The notes under the pieces: generated by a model
What the model was told of the DNA's origin: nothing
Database searches by the model: none
What the model saw: only the letters and a program-made list of their open reading frames with translations
Program-made: the position numbers and the translations under genes
Part shown: piece by piece, positions 1-9,739 of the stretch
Numbering within the stretch: position 1 is the stretch's first letter
Layout of the letters: each line of letters starts with the position of its first letter
Assembly: GCF_030238365.1 (NCBI RefSeq)
Contig: NZ_JASSOT010000001.1
Coordinates: 1-64,000 of the forward strand
Source of the DNA: Lelliottia wanjuensis
GTDB lineage: Bacteria; Pseudomonadota; Gammaproteobacteria; Enterobacterales; Enterobacteriaceae
Length of the DNA: 64,000 nucleotides
Direction: 5' to 3'

Positions 1-122
1 GGCCATCATCTTTAATGGAATAACGCTTGCGTACTACGACCGAAAAACCGAGAGTGTGGTCCGGATAGACTAGAAAGTGTTACCTATGTTCCCGGTCTGA
101 TCTGTCACCTATGTATCCGGTC
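1..122 (+). mobile_element. End of an IS481-like insertion sequence (partial)
   Basis: From base 2 an open frame of 23 codons runs into a TAG at 71-73, reading like the C-terminus of a transposase entering from outside the window. It is followed by two imperfect 20-bp direct repeats (78-97 and 103-122) of the form TGTYACCTATGTNYCCGGTC. Repeated TGT...CCGGTC ends are typical of IS481-family elements, so the family call is inference. The probable boundary near 122 lies only 35 bp from the chaA stop. The rest of the element is outside the window. Confidence 0.5.
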
Positions 123-157
123 ATACAGCAGCGCCACCCGGCAAAACAAACCAGGGG

Positions 158-1258
158 TCAGGCAAATATCGTCATCAGATACGCGATAAATAACGCCAGA
201 TGCGCCGAGCCATTCAGCACGTTGGTGCGTCCGGTTGAGAACGAAATCTGACACAGCAGCAGCGACGCGACCATCACAATCATCTCTGGCGCACCCAGCG
301 CAAAGTGCAGGTCATTCCCGGTCATAAAGGCGATCAGCGTCACGACCGGAACGGTCAATGATATCGTCGCCAGAACCGAACCGAAGAACAGGTTCATCGC
401 GCGCTGCACCTGGTTATTCAGCACCGCTTTCAGCGCCCCTAAGCCTTCCGGAGAGAGGATCAGCAACGCTACCAGGAAGCCGGTGAAGGCCACAGGTGCG
501 TTCAGCTCTGTCAGCAAGGTCTCCAGCGGATTGGCGTTCATCTTGGTGACGGCGATAACCGCAATCAGATGCACGATCAGCCAAACCGTGTGCCACATGC
601 TGCTGTGCGCCGACGGCTTGCCGTGGTGCGGGTCATCGTCATCGCCGTCGTCTTCATGCTCGTACACGAACAGGCTCTGGTGCGTTTTGGTCTGAATCAG
701 CAGGAACACGCCATACATCGCGGCGGAAATCAGGGCAACCAGCAGCGCCTGACCGGTGGTGAAGTTGGCGCCCGGCAGTGCCATAGGGAAGACAAGCACA
801 ATAATTGCCAGCGGAAAGAGGGCGATCAGATACTGTTTAATACCAAACAGGTTCATATATTGGGTGGCGAATTTGCCCCCGCCCAATAACAGCGAGAAGC
901 CCACCAGACCGCCGGTGACAATCATGATGATCGAGTACAGCGTATCGCGCATCAGCGTCGGTGCCGCGTCGCCGGTCGCCATCAGTGCGGAAATCAGGCT
1001 GACTTCGAGAATAACAACGGAAAGACTTAAAATCAGAGAGCCATAGGGTTCACCCAGGCGGTGAGCCAGAACATCGGCGTGGCGTACGACGCTAAATGCG
1101 CTGGATAAAATACCAATAAGAGCAAGAATGTTAATTCCAACGACCACTGGCAGTGACTGACTACTTCCCCAGAAGAGCAGCACAGCCAGTGCCACAAGCG
1201 GGAAAATAAGCGACGTCTCCTTGTGGCGGGTCTTAACCGCCTCATGCGTTGTTGTCAT
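158..1258 (-). CDS. chaA: Sodium-potassium/proton antiporter ChaA
   Basis: This inner-membrane antiporter exports Na+, K+ or Ca2+ in exchange for protons, mainly at alkaline pH. The 366-residue product matches the length of E. coli ChaA. It is almost entirely membrane helices (about 11) interrupted by an acidic cytoplasmic loop containing EHEDDGDDDD and histidines. The two cation-exchanger halves are seen around GEPYGSLILSLSVVILEVSL and SPEGLGALKAVLNNQVQRAMN. I start it at the ATG at 1258 (MTTTHEAVKTRH), which has GGAG eight bases upstream. An in-frame ATG 15 bp earlier has no such site and would lengthen the protein beyond the family norm. It begins a cha cluster with chaB and chaC, which are transcribed the other way. 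Confidence 0.95.
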   Translation of the reverse strand: MTTTHEAVKTRHKETSLIFPLVALAVLLFWGSSQSLPVVVGINILALIGILSSAFSVVRHADVLAHRLGEPYGSLILSLSVVILEVSLISALMATGDAAPTLMRDTLYSIIMIVTGGLVGFSLLLGGGKFATQYMNLFGIKQYLIALFPLAIIVLVFPMALPGANFTTGQALLVALISAAMYGVFLLIQTKTHQSLFVYEHEDDGDDDDPHHGKPSAHSSMWHTVWLIVHLIAVIAVTKMNANPLETLLTELNAPVAFTGFLVALLILSPEGLGALKAVLNNQVQRAMNLFFGSVLATISLTVPVVTLIAFMTGNDLHFALGAPEMIVMVASLLLCQISFSTGRTNVLNGSAHLALFIAYLMTIFA

Positions 1259-1528
1259 GTGATACTCCGTCAATGCAGGTGTTTGTAATTATAGAATGAA
1301 AATGCAGGCCATTAAACTAACAGAAAACAGATAATTTCCAGTGATGTTTTACTTAATTTTACGTCACGGTGGCGATTTTTCTCAAAGTGCCTGTAAAAGC
1401 GTTTTTAATCTAAATACATACTAAATAACAGTAGATTAAGTTAATTCATTTCACACAATTGTCATTTTGACTGGCGGTGATAACTCTCGTCGACCACACT
1501 TACCTTTTTGGCTAAAAAGAGGTGAGTG

Positions 1529-1759
1529 ATGCCCTACAAATCAAAAAGCGACCTGCCTGACAGCGTCCAGCACGTTCTGCCATCACATGCGCAGGAGATC
1601 TACAAAGAAGCGTTTAACAGCGCCTGGGAACAATATAAGGATAAAGAGGATCGTCGCGATGACGCCAGCCGCGAAGAGACGGCCCATCGCGTCGCCTGGG
1701 CGGCGGTAAAACATGATTATGAAAAAGGAGAGGACGATAAATGGCATAAAAAGAAATAG
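1529..1759 (+). CDS. chaB: Putative cation transport regulator ChaB
   Basis: A 76-residue, highly charged, helical protein, close to identical to E. coli ChaB along its length (MPYKSKSDLPDSV at the start, EETAHRVAWAAVKH in the middle). ChaB is described as a regulator of ChaA, but its mechanism is not established. The ATG at 1529 is used with AGAGG upstream. A GTG directly before it would only add one residue. There is about 270 bp of non-coding DNA between it and chaA in which I see no clear operator. Confidence 0.93.
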   Translation: MPYKSKSDLPDSVQHVLPSHAQEIYKEAFNSAWEQYKDKEDRRDDASREETAHRVAWAAVKHDYEKGEDDKWHKKK

Positions 1760-1937
1760 TCGCCTTATGATTAGCCGCCTCTGTTTTGACTTTTCCGGCT
1801 GTTGAACTTTCGTTGTATTGCAACTGGCCTGTGAATTGCTTATCGTTTGTTGACTGCTGTCAAAATGAGCAGAAAACGAAAATGCCGGGAAGGCGAACAA
1901 GATGTCGCAAGGAAGCATGCAGTGGCGGAGGTGGAAA

Positions 1938-2633
1938 GTGTTAACGCGTGATTTCTTAATGAAGGCAGATTGTAAGACGGCATTTGGTACTATTGAGGAA
2001 TCGCTTCTCTGGTCGGCTGAACAACGTGCAGCGTCGCTCGCCGCGACAATTGCCTGTCGTCCGGATGAAGGCCCGGTATGGATATTTGGTTATGGTTCGC
2101 TGATGTGGAATCCCGCGCTGGAGTATGTGGAATCCGCAACGGGTACGCTCCCTGGCTGGCATCGCGCATTCTGTTTGCGCCTGACCGCCGGACGCGGCAG
2201 CGCCTGTCAGCCTGGCCGAATGCTTGCACTGAAAGAGGGCGGGCGCACCACTGGTGTTGCTTATCGTCTACCGGACGAGACCCTCGAAGAAGAGCTCTCG
2301 CTGCTGTGGAAGCGCGAGATGATTACCGGCTGCTATATGCCGAGCTGGTGCAAGCTGGAACTCGACGACGGTCGCACCGTTAATGCGCTGGTGTTTATCA
2401 TGGACCCGCGCCATCCCCTGTATGAATCTGACACCCGAACGCAGGTCATCGCTCCGCTGATTGCCGCGGCCAGCGGGCCGCTGGGGACTAACGCTCAGTA
2501 TCTGTTCTCCCTCGATCAGGAGCTGTCGCGTTTAGGAATGCAGGATGATTGCCTGAATGAGCTGGTGGCCCGAGTGAAAGCATTAATTGAAGGGGATTCC
2601 CGCGAAGCGTCTTTACGTCCGGGTTTTGCCTGA
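1938..2633 (+). CDS. chaC: Glutathione-specific gamma-glutamylcyclotransferase ChaC
   Basis: This cytoplasmic enzyme splits glutathione to 5-oxoproline and Cys-Gly. The fold signature GYGSLMWNP near residue 50 is the gamma-glutamylcyclotransferase substrate loop, and ALVFIMDPRHPLY lies in the second half. The GTG at 1938 gives 231 residues, the same as E. coli ChaC, and is preceded by a GGAGGTGG-like ribosome site. An upstream in-frame ATG at 1902 would add 12 residues not seen in the family. It follows chaB by 178 bp. A REP-like palindrome sits just after the stop. Confidence 0.93.
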   Translation: MLTRDFLMKADCKTAFGTIEESLLWSAEQRAASLAATIACRPDEGPVWIFGYGSLMWNPALEYVESATGTLPGWHRAFCLRLTAGRGSACQPGRMLALKEGGRTTGVAYRLPDETLEEELSLLWKREMITGCYMPSWCKLELDDGRTVNALVFIMDPRHPLYESDTRTQVIAPLIAAASGPLGTNAQYLFSLDQELSRLGMQDDCLNELVARVKALIEGDSREASLRPGFA

Positions 2634-2639
2634 TAAAAA

Positions 2640-2674
2640 AAGCCGGGTGGCGGCTGCGCCTTACCCGGCCTACA
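2640..2674. repeat. REP-type palindromic repeat
   Basis: The stretch AGCCGGGTGGCGGCTGCG followed by CCTTACCCGGCCTAC is the standard enterobacterial repetitive extragenic palindrome, with an imperfect stem joining GCCGGGTGGCGGC to its complement. It lies between the converging chaC and the DUF1883 gene and may stabilise or terminate transcripts. A related pair occurs at 18233-18321. Confidence 0.8.
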
Positions 2675-2684
2675 AAAGCGGATT

Positions 2685-2927
2685 TCAGGCCGCAACGTAG
2701 CTGACCGAATGCTCCAGCGACTGGCTGTGGCTATCGATCAACACATCCCAGGTGCCGGTGTAAGGCACGGTTAACCACGCATTGTCTTTATTCTGCACGC
2801 TGAGAATATCCGCCTGCGACGACTTCTGCGCTTTCGCGCTCATCAGATGAATATGGCAGCGCTCAGAGCAGCGCACGACGACCGTATCCCCGCCAAACAG
2901 TTTCAAACTTGTTTTTACCAGTGCCAT
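2685..2927 (-). CDS. DUF1883 domain-containing protein
   Basis: A small 80-residue protein with the DUF1883 pattern: an early strand with GGDTVVVRCSERCHIHLM, a central part, and a C-terminal WLTVPYTGTWDVLID block that resembles a compact beta fold. There is no signal peptide or membrane segment. The function of the family is unknown. It is a single gene with a GGGGT ribosome site seven bases before ATG, facing chaC and followed on its own strand by the REP element. Cys19 and Cys23 in CSERC could bind a metal, but nothing in the sequence proves it. Confidence 0.7.
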   Translation of the reverse strand: MALVKTSLKLFGGDTVVVRCSERCHIHLMSAKAQKSSQADILSVQNKDNAWLTVPYTGTWDVLIDSHSQSLEHSVSYVAA

Positions 2928-3099
2928 TTTTTACCCCGTTGTCCCGAAAAACGCGCTCCCTGCGGTTAATCCTGAGCGTGATGTTGTTCACAATTCACTC
3001 ATGGCATAACACCAAAGGGGAAGGGTGGGGATGCTGATTTTGATCAAAAAATGGCATAACGTTTAAACAAAAATGACAAAATGCCTGAAAGGGTTCAGC

Positions 3100-3131
3100 T
3101 GGCGCGTATTTGACCAGGCCAATACGCGCCA
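3100..3131 (-). terminator. Hairpin just downstream of the chemotaxis receptor
   Basis: An 11-bp perfect stem (TGGCGCGTATT paired with AATACGCGCCA) with a 10-base loop lies nine bases past the receptor stop codon. There is no immediate T-run on the minus strand, so it may be an mRNA-stabilising hairpin or a Rho-assisted terminator. Confidence 0.45.
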
Positions 3132-3139
3132 CACTAAAA

Positions 3140-4924
3140 TTATATGCGGAAATGACCTGCGGTTTCAGCAAGGTCGCCCGCCTGGCTCTGCAGGGCGCTC
3201 GCCGCGGCGGCGGATTCCACCACCAGTTCGGCGTTCTGCTGCACCATCCGGTCGAGATGGGTCACGGCGTGGTTTATCTCGTGGATGCCTTTCATCTGCT
3301 CGCTGGTGGCGATGGTGATTTCACGCATAATTCCCGACACGCTGCCGATGGTCGAGCGGATCTCGTCCATGCTTTCCCCGGCCAGATGCACGTAGCGCGA
3401 ACCGGTCGCCACGCTGTGGGCGGTCGAGTCGATCAGCGTTTTGATCTCTTTCGCCGCCTGCGCGCTGCGGCTCGCCAGACTACGCACTTCCCCGGCCACC
3501 ACCGCAAATCCGCGACCCTGTTCGCCCGCACGGGCCGCTTCCACCGCCGCGTTCAGCGCCAGGATGTTGGTCTGGAAGGCAATCCCGTCGATCACGCTGG
3601 TGATATCACCGATTTTGGCCGAGGCCACTTCGATAGACTGCATGGTGGTGATGGCCTGAGAGACCACTTCGCCGCCGCGCGAGGCCGCCGCTGAGGCTTT
3701 GCTCGCCTGGTCGTTGGCTTCCGCCGCCGATTCGGTGGACTGGGTGACGGATGCGGTTATCTGCTCCACCGCGCTGGCGGTTTCGCGCAGGCTGGAGGCC
3801 GCCTGCTCGGTACGGCCCGACAGATCCTGGTTGCCTGCGGCAATTTCGCGTGCCGCATTTTTCACCGAAGAGCTCGCGTCGCGCAGCTGCACCATTACCG
3901 TGGAGAGTTTGTCGCTGAAGGCGTTAAAGGCCTGGGCGATTTCCGCCACTTCGTCCTGGCCGTTGTCCGGCAGACGCTGGGAAAGGTCGTTGGTGCCGTT
4001 GGCAATCGCGTGCATCGCGTCGCGGATATTTGACAGGCGTTTCAGCAGACGGGCGATCACGAAGTGGACAATCGCGCCGCTGAGCAGAACCAGGATCACC
4101 AGCGACAGGGCGGAGGCTTTCAGCAGGGCGCGCATCCCGGAGGTGGCATCGTTACTGTCGAGGGCCACAACCAACAGCCAGTGCGTTCCCGCCACCGGTG
4201 TGGCGATGAAGGTTTTTTCCAGACCGCCCAGCGTGCCGTCGATTTCCTGGCCCTGTTTCAGAGCATTGATATCGACGCCGCCGATCGCCTCATTGAAGGG
4301 TTTCAGGGTCAGGGCCGGATCGTTGGCGGCGATTACCGTCCCGTCGCTGTCGATCAGCAAACCGCTGCTGGCAGGCGTCGGATGAATGCCGCGCACGTTT
4401 GCCACCACGCTGTCCATCGCCACATCCCCGGCCACGACCGCTTTCAGCGTGCCGTTCTCTTTTACCGGCACGGCGAAGGTCACCACCAGTTTACCGGTGC
4501 CTGCATCGACATAGGGCGCGGTAACGACCGGCGCATCGGCGCTGACCACCTGCTGATACCACGGACGTACGGTCGGATCGTAATCCGCCGGAACGCCTGC
4601 CGGATCGGAGAATTTCGCCGTTTTGCTGGCATACCCGACGTAGACGTTAGTGAAACCACCCGCCTGCGCCAGCTGTTTAAACACCGGAACCGGGTCGTCA
4701 TTCAGCGCCACGGACTGCGCGGAGCTGATCACGGTCAGCTTGCTGTTGACCCAGTCGGCGATGGCGAGGTTATGGCTGGCGCTGGTGCTGGCAAGAATAT
4801 CGCGCTGCGACTGCTGGTTATCCTTGCGTGTGACCTGGAAATTAATGACGGTATTAAGAAGAAGAGCGACGACCAGACAGCCTGTCGTCGCGGCGATGAT
4901 ACGGGCACGAATTGACTTTAACAT
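3140..4924 (-). CDS. Methyl-accepting chemotaxis protein with dCache sensor
   Basis: An inner-membrane chemoreceptor of 594 residues. TM1 lies at about 8-28. A periplasmic double-Cache domain spans about 35-270 (motif [12 protein letters not shown], typical of dCache_1, which usually binds amino acids or other small ligands). TM2 is at about 272-295, followed by a HAMP domain and the long cytoplasmic coiled coil. The highly conserved tip, [20 protein letters not shown], couples to CheA/CheW. The protein ends in HFRI without the NWETF-type tail that tethers CheR/CheB, so its methylation probably depends on other receptors. It is a single gene preceded by a FliA-type promoter. The ligand cannot be read from the sequence. 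Confidence 0.9.
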   Translation of the reverse strand: MLKSIRARIIAATTGCLVVALLLNTVINFQVTRKDNQQSQRDILASTSASHNLAIADWVNSKLTVISSAQSVALNDDPVPVFKQLAQAGGFTNVYVGYASKTAKFSDPAGVPADYDPTVRPWYQQVVSADAPVVTAPYVDAGTGKLVVTFAVPVKENGTLKAVVAGDVAMDSVVANVRGIHPTPASSGLLIDSDGTVIAANDPALTLKPFNEAIGGVDINALKQGQEIDGTLGGLEKTFIATPVAGTHWLLVVALDSNDATSGMRALLKASALSLVILVLLSGAIVHFVIARLLKRLSNIRDAMHAIANGTNDLSQRLPDNGQDEVAEIAQAFNAFSDKLSTVMVQLRDASSSVKNAAREIAAGNQDLSGRTEQAASSLRETASAVEQITASVTQSTESAAEANDQASKASAAASRGGEVVSQAITTMQSIEVASAKIGDITSVIDGIAFQTNILALNAAVEAARAGEQGRGFAVVAGEVRSLASRSAQAAKEIKTLIDSTAHSVATGSRYVHLAGESMDEIRSTIGSVSGIMREITIATSEQMKGIHEINHAVTHLDRMVQQNAELVVESAAAASALQSQAGDLAETAGHFRI

Positions 4925-4957
4925 TCACTGTGTACCTGCTGAGTTGACTTAAGTAGC

Positions 4958-4984
4958 CTATCGGCAACCCGGCGAGGAACTTGA
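4958..4984 (-). promoter_or_regulatory. FliA (sigma-28) promoter of the chemotaxis receptor
   Basis: On the minus strand TCAAGTTC, an 11-base spacer and GCCGATAG match the sigma-28 consensus TAAAGTTT-N11-GCCGATAA at 13 of 16 positions. It lies about 35 bp before the receptor ATG. This ties the receptor to late flagellar gene expression. Confidence 0.75.
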
Positions 4985-5031
4985 TGGTGCAACCGCGTCC
5001 ATAAGTAAAAAATATGTAAGCGAGTTTATTA

Positions 5032-5385
5032 TTAAAAAGTTAATACTTTATCGGCGGACAGGGTCCACTGCGCCAGTTCCACCAGAGTACCGATCTCCAC
5101 GCCCTCAATCAGCGGCAGGGCGGTGATACCGCGCCCGTCGGTGCAGGTTTTACACAGTTTCACCGGGACGTTCTGAGCGGTGAGGATCTCCAGCATCTGC
5201 TGAATGTTATAGCCCTCGGCGGGTTTTTGCCCTTTCAGCCCGGCAGTGACGGCATCCGACATCAAAAAGAGACGCAGATCCAGCTCGCCCTCCTGATCGC
5301 GCAGGGCAATGGCCAGGCGCAGGCTGTTAAACAGGGATTCACTTCCGTAGGCCGCACCGTTCGCGACAATCACAATTTTTTGCAT
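5032..5385 (-). CDS. ychN: DsrE-family protein YchN
   Basis: A 117-residue cytoplasmic protein, near identical to E. coli YchN, which forms a hexamer with the DsrE/DsrF-like fold. The conserved cysteine motif VKLCKTCTDGRG is present, suggesting sulfur or redox chemistry, but no reaction has been established. I start at the ATG at 5385 (MQKIVIVANGA), which has AGGAGTG directly upstream. The frame is open seven codons further but lacks a ribosome site there. It is a single gene between the receptor and ychO. Confidence 0.92.
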   Translation of the reverse strand: MQKIVIVANGAAYGSESLFNSLRLAIALRDQEGELDLRLFLMSDAVTAGLKGQKPAEGYNIQQMLEILTAQNVPVKLCKTCTDGRGITALPLIEGVEIGTLVELAQWTLSADKVLTF

Positions 5386-5568
5386 GTTCACTCCTGTAAA
5401 TAGCAAGGCACGGATAATGCCGGTGGCCTATGCTACCGCGCTCCCGGGGGAAAAGACAAAGCGGCTTCGGGTTATTCCTGAAATTGCCCTTAAGGCTGCA
5501 AAAACTTCCAGAACGCGTTAAGGTTAGCACTGTAATTACCTGCGATCTGGATCACAGTTACGACATTC

Positions 5569-6975
5569 ATGATGGCTTCACCACACATTCGCTCGCTGCT
5601 TTTCCTCCTCCTTATCCCGGCCGGAGCCGTTTTGGCTGCCTCGGGTGCTTTTGAACAGCAGGCTAAAAACCCTTTTGATAACAATGGCGATGGTCTGCCG
5701 GATCTCGGCTTAGCCAAACCGACAGGCGAAAGCGAAAAGCATCTGGCGGAGATGGCGAAAGCCTTCGGTGAAGCGAGCATGACCGATAATGGCCTGACGA
5801 CCGGGGAGCAGGCGCGTCAGTTTGCCTTTGGCAAGGTGCGCGATGCCGTCAGTGGGGAAGTGAATCAGCAGATCGAGTCCTGGCTGTCGCCCTGGGGTAA
5901 CGCCAGCGTCGATCTGCTGGTGGACGACAACGGTAAATTTAACGGCAGCAGCGGGCGGTGGTTTATCCCCTGGCAGGACAACAACCGCTATCTGAGCTGG
6001 AGCCAGGTGGGTCTGACGCAGCAAAGCGACGGACTGGTGAGTAACGCAGGCGTCGGTCAACGCTGGGTCGCCGGGAAATGGCTGCTGGGCTACAACACCT
6101 TCTACGACAACCTGCTGGATGAGAATCTACAGCGGGCCGGGCTGGGCGCCGAAGCCTGGGGCGAGAACCTGCGCCTGTCGGCTAACTACTATCAGCCGTT
6201 CGCCAACTGGCGCGAGAGCTCCGACGTGCAGGAGCAGCGGATGGCGCGCGGGTACGATGTCACCGCCAAAGCCTGGCTGCCGTACTTCCATCATCTCAAT
6301 ACCAGCGTCAGCTTTGAGCAGTATTTCGGTGAGAACGTCGATCTGTTCCATAGCGGCACGGGGTATCGTAACCCGATGGCGGTCAATCTTGGGCTGGACT
6401 ATACGCCGGTGCCGCTCCTGACCTTCTCGGCGGCGCATAAGCAGGGCGAGAGCGGCGTCAGCCAGAATAACCTCGGCATGAAACTCAACTACCGCTTCGG
6501 CGTCCCGCTGAAAAAACAGCTCTCGGCGGATGAAGTCGCGGCCACCCGTTCCCTGCGCGGGAGTCGCTATGACTCGCCGGACCGCACCAGTCTGCCGGTG
6601 ATGGAGTTTCGCCAGCGTAAGACGCTGTCAGTTTATCTCGCTACGCCGCCGTGGGATTTGCATCCGGGTGACACGGTCAATCTGAAACTGCAGATCCGCA
6701 GTACTCACGGAATACGCGCGCTGCACTGGCAGGGCGATACGCAGGCGTTAAGTCTGACGTCGCCGCCGCGGGCGAACAGCAGTGATGGCTGGAGTGTGAT
6801 CCTCCCGGCCTGGGATGCAAACGAAGGGGCGACGAACCGCTGGCGTCTGTCGGTGGTGGTCGAAGATGAAGACGGGCAGCGTGTCTCTTCCAATGAGATC
6901 ACGCTCTCTCTGTCGCCACCGCTGATGGCAGTGCCGGATGACGATCCAAGATGGAAACTGCTGCCGGACGAGTGA
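5569..6975 (+). CDS. ychO: Invasin/intimin-like inverse autotransporter YchO
   Basis: An outer-membrane protein of 468 residues with a signal peptide of about 24 residues (cut near VLA-ASG), a linker, and the conserved inverse-autotransporter beta-barrel at about 65-325 (GQRWVAGKWLLGYNTFYD, YDVTAKAWLP, LNYRFGVP). After the barrel comes one Ig-like module at about 345-455. It lacks the long stack of Ig repeats of true invasins, and E. coli YchO has the same short form. Two adjacent ATGs at 5569 and 5572 are both possible starts, and no strong ribosome site decides between them. It converges on narL with only two bases between the stops. Its role in adhesion is inferred from the family. Confidence 0.9.
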   Translation: MMASPHIRSLLFLLLIPAGAVLAASGAFEQQAKNPFDNNGDGLPDLGLAKPTGESEKHLAEMAKAFGEASMTDNGLTTGEQARQFAFGKVRDAVSGEVNQQIESWLSPWGNASVDLLVDDNGKFNGSSGRWFIPWQDNNRYLSWSQVGLTQQSDGLVSNAGVGQRWVAGKWLLGYNTFYDNLLDENLQRAGLGAEAWGENLRLSANYYQPFANWRESSDVQEQRMARGYDVTAKAWLPYFHHLNTSVSFEQYFGENVDLFHSGTGYRNPMAVNLGLDYTPVPLLTFSAAHKQGESGVSQNNLGMKLNYRFGVPLKKQLSADEVAATRSLRGSRYDSPDRTSLPVMEFRQRKTLSVYLATPPWDLHPGDTVNLKLQIRSTHGIRALHWQGDTQALSLTSPPRANSSDGWSVILPAWDANEGATNRWRLSVVVEDEDGQRVSSNEITLSLSPPLMAVPDDDPRWKLLPDE

Positions 6976-6977
6976 AA

Positions 6978-7628
6978 CTAGAAAATGCGCTCCTGATGGA
7001 CCCACACAGCCGCTTCGACGCGGGATTTGAGCTTCATTTTCTTGAGCATATGTTTGACGTGAACTTTGACCGTGCTTTCGGTGATATCCAGACGGCGGGC
7101 GATCATTTTGTTCGGCAGACCCTGGGCAATCAGCTTCAGGATGTCGCGCTCGCGCGGAGTCAACTGAGTCACATCGCGATCTGACGTGGCGCGGTTGGCG
7201 CGCAGACTGGCGGCGAGTACCGGCGTTAAGGCTTCGCTCAGGACCATTTCACCGGCGGCGGCCTGTTGCAGGGCTTTCAGCAGATCTTCCGGTTCCATAT
7301 CTTTGAGCAAATACCCGTCTGCGCCGCGTTTCAGGGCGGTCACCACGTCTTCTTCATGGTTAGACACGCTAAACACCACGATGCGCCCGGAGAGGGATTT
7401 CTCGCGCAGCTTATCCAGAGTTTCCAGGCCGTTCATGCCCGGCATATTGAGATCGAGCAGGATCAAATCAGGATCGAGTGACTCGGCAAGTTCAATACCC
7501 TGTTCGCCGTTGCTGGCCTCGCCGACAACGGTAATGTCTGCCGCCATGCTGACAAGTTGTCTTACGCCGGTGCGCAGCATCGGATGATCGTCGATTAACA
7601 GGATGGTTGCCGGTTCCTGATTAGTCAT
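6978..7628 (-). CDS. narL: Nitrate/nitrite response regulator NarL
   Basis: A 216-residue response regulator. The receiver domain (about 7-125) has the acidic pair DD at 13-14, the phosphoacceptor Asp59 in [10 protein letters not shown] and Lys109. A LuxR-type helix-turn-helix occupies about 150-212 ([19 protein letters not shown]). Phosphorylated by NarX or NarQ, it activates narGHJI and narK and represses fermentative and alternative respiratory genes. Its start overlaps the narX stop by eight bases, so the two are translationally coupled. Confidence 0.97.
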   Translation of the reverse strand: MTNQEPATILLIDDHPMLRTGVRQLVSMAADITVVGEASNGEQGIELAESLDPDLILLDLNMPGMNGLETLDKLREKSLSGRIVVFSVSNHEEDVVTALKRGADGYLLKDMEPEDLLKALQQAAAGEMVLSEALTPVLAASLRANRATSDRDVTQLTPRERDILKLIAQGLPNKMIARRLDITESTVKVHVKHMLKKMKLKSRVEAAVWVHQERIF

Positions 7629-9417
7629 GGTTTTCTCCTTGAGAAGTGATGAGAGGCTTTTCGGGGATAAAGGTCACTACGACTTCAGTGCCGCCAGACT
7701 CTCCCCGGCGAACCTGGCAATCCCCACGCAGACTTTGCGCGCGGTCTCGCATAATAATTAAACCATAGTGGTTGGTACGTTCAGCGTTTTCCGGCACGCC
7801 GCAGCCGTTATCCTGGACCGTGAGACGCACCTGATTATCGTGATGCGTCACGCCCACCGTGACTGCCGTTGCGTCGGCGTGCTTGAGCGCATTGCTCAGG
7901 GCTTCGCGGGCAATTTGCAGCAGGTGAATCGCCTGATGGGAGGGGACAAAACGCGGCGGGAGCTGGTAGTCCAGCTTCACCGGGAACCCCAGTCGGGCGC
8001 TAAATTCGTGGCAGCTTGATTCTAATGCCGGGCGTAAACCCGGCTCGGTGAGCTGCAGGCGGAAGGTGGTCAGCAGTTCGCGCAGCTGCACCCAGGAGGT
8101 GTTGAGCTCGTTGCGGATCTGACTCAACAGCTGTTTGCTGGTGGCGGGCAGGGCGTCGTCCTGCATCTGCAGACAGCTAACCTGCATTTTGATACAGGAG
8201 AGCGACTGGGCGATCGAGTCATGCAGTTCGCGGGCGATGGTGGCGCGCTCTTCCATAACGATCAGCTGCTGCTGTTTTTCCTGATGGCGGTCCAGCGCCA
8301 GGGTCGCGGTGAGCTGCTCCACCAGGGTGTCGACCAACTGCTGCTGATCGTGGCTCAGGTGGCGACCGGTCGGCAGGGTTGCCAGCAAAATCCCGTACTG
8401 GGTGTGGCTGTCCGTGAGACGCCATTTCAGGGTTGTACCGCTGCTGGCGAGTGTGGGCAGCCCGCGCGGACACAGGTGACAGCCTTTATCGTCGCAGGTC
8501 ATGTCGGACTGGCAGGTGAACTCCTGATGGTTCTCTTCGTCTTCGACGTCGTAGACGCGCAGTTCAATATCGTGCAGCAGGGTCAGATTTTGCAGGCCGT
8601 TCAGCACCGGCGACAGGCGTTCGCAGAGCGGAACCTGAGAGTGCAGACGGCGGTTGGCCTGCCATAAGAAGGAGAGAATTTCGTTCTTTTGCTCAAGACC
8701 GGCGGTTTTTTCCTGTACCCGTTTTTCCAGTACCGCGTAGCTTTCGGCCAGCTCGCCGGACATATCATTCAGAGCCTGGCCGAGCATTGCCATTTCGTTG
8801 CGGCCGCTGATGTGCGCCCGCTGGGTAAAATCACGCTGAGTGACGGCGCGGGCCACGGCCAGCAGCTGCTTCCAGGGATGCAGCAGGCGCGCGCGCAGCC
8901 AGACGATGGTGAACACCAGCAGCAGGGCCATAAACACTGCCATTGCGCCGTGGACCATCACCACGCGCTCAATGCGCATTTCGGTGGAGGAGTCGAAAGA
9001 GGAGACCAGGGTATCAATGCGGGCGACAAAACTGGCGACATCACCGGCAACGGTGTCGGGGCTGTGCGCCTGCTGCAGGCCCGGTTTAAGCTGACTGTGC
9101 CAGTAGCCCTGCAGGGCGTTAAGCTGTTGGGTTTGTCCATCGCGCTGGGCAGCAATTTCCAGTTCGGGGCTGAATGCGGTACGCTCCATCTCATCCAGCA
9201 AGGCCTGGTCTTTCGACGTCAACGGAACGGCAGCCAGCAGGCGATAACTCTGCATACGCAGGGAACCTGCCTCGTTAATGGCATGAGCGCTACCCTGTAC
9301 GCCCTGCACCAGCCAGCCAGAGATCGCCATACCGGTCACACCAATGGCGGTGGACAGCAACACGATGAGGGCCAACTGATTAACCAGCGTCAGCGGAGAG
9401 AAGAGTCGTTTTAACAT
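7621..9417 (-). CDS. narX: Nitrate/nitrite sensor histidine kinase NarX
   Basis: An inner-membrane sensor kinase of 598 residues. It has TM1 near 15-37, a periplasmic nitrate-sensing helical domain whose P-box includes [21 protein letters not shown]2 near 150-175 and a HAMP linker. A cysteine-rich central module follows ([15 protein letters not shown]), then the HisKA_3 dimerisation helix [11 protein letters not shown] with the phosphorylated His, and an HATPase with DNGCGVPE. The ATG at 9417 gives exactly the E. coli length. An AGGAG lies 12 bases upstream, a long spacing, and in-frame ATGs at 9474 and 9492 are weaker alternatives. Confidence 0.95.
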   Translation of the reverse strand: MLKRLFSPLTLVNQLALIVLLSTAIGVTGMAISGWLVQGVQGSAHAINEAGSLRMQSYRLLAAVPLTSKDQALLDEMERTAFSPELEIAAQRDGQTQQLNALQGYWHSQLKPGLQQAHSPDTVAGDVASFVARIDTLVSSFDSSTEMRIERVVMVHGAMAVFMALLLVFTIVWLRARLLHPWKQLLAVARAVTQRDFTQRAHISGRNEMAMLGQALNDMSGELAESYAVLEKRVQEKTAGLEQKNEILSFLWQANRRLHSQVPLCERLSPVLNGLQNLTLLHDIELRVYDVEDEENHQEFTCQSDMTCDDKGCHLCPRGLPTLASSGTTLKWRLTDSHTQYGILLATLPTGRHLSHDQQQLVDTLVEQLTATLALDRHQEKQQQLIVMEERATIARELHDSIAQSLSCIKMQVSCLQMQDDALPATSKQLLSQIRNELNTSWVQLRELLTTFRLQLTEPGLRPALESSCHEFSARLGFPVKLDYQLPPRFVPSHQAIHLLQIAREALSNALKHADATAVTVGVTHHDNQVRLTVQDNGCGVPENAERTNHYGLIIMRDRAQSLRGDCQVRRGESGGTEVVVTFIPEKPLITSQGENHD

Positions 9418-9665
9418 GGGCTTGCCGGGCTCCTGATTTTGCCTGCCTCCAGGAATGGCGCTATTTTCCTGCATACCCTGGAGTATACCCATACCAACAA
9501 AGGATTACTCCTAAATTGCCGCGGGAGTAATGGGCAGGGGGAGGCGAGAAGTGCAAAACGTCAGCCCCGTTAAAAAACCACACCTTTTTTGCCGAATTTT
9601 ACCTAAAGCATCTACTCACTTAGGGTCATGGCGTTTTTTTGAGCGTCAAACCGTCAACTTTTCCT

Positions 9666-9679
9666 TTGATTTATATCAA
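9666..9679 (+). promoter_or_regulatory. FNR site and promoter of narK
   Basis: TTGATTTATATCAA is a perfect FNR consensus (TTGAT-N4-ATCAA). A -10-like TAATGT begins 22 bases after it, the spacing expected for a class II site centred near -41.5. The narK ATG follows at 9740. NarL heptamers probably lie in the 150 bp upstream (TACCTAAA, TACTCACT), but I cannot assign them securely. Confidence 0.85.
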
Positions 9680-9739
9680 CTTACCGCTCGCTTAAAACCC
9701 TAATGTTTGCAGCATCAATATTGATAATCAGAGGTGTCT

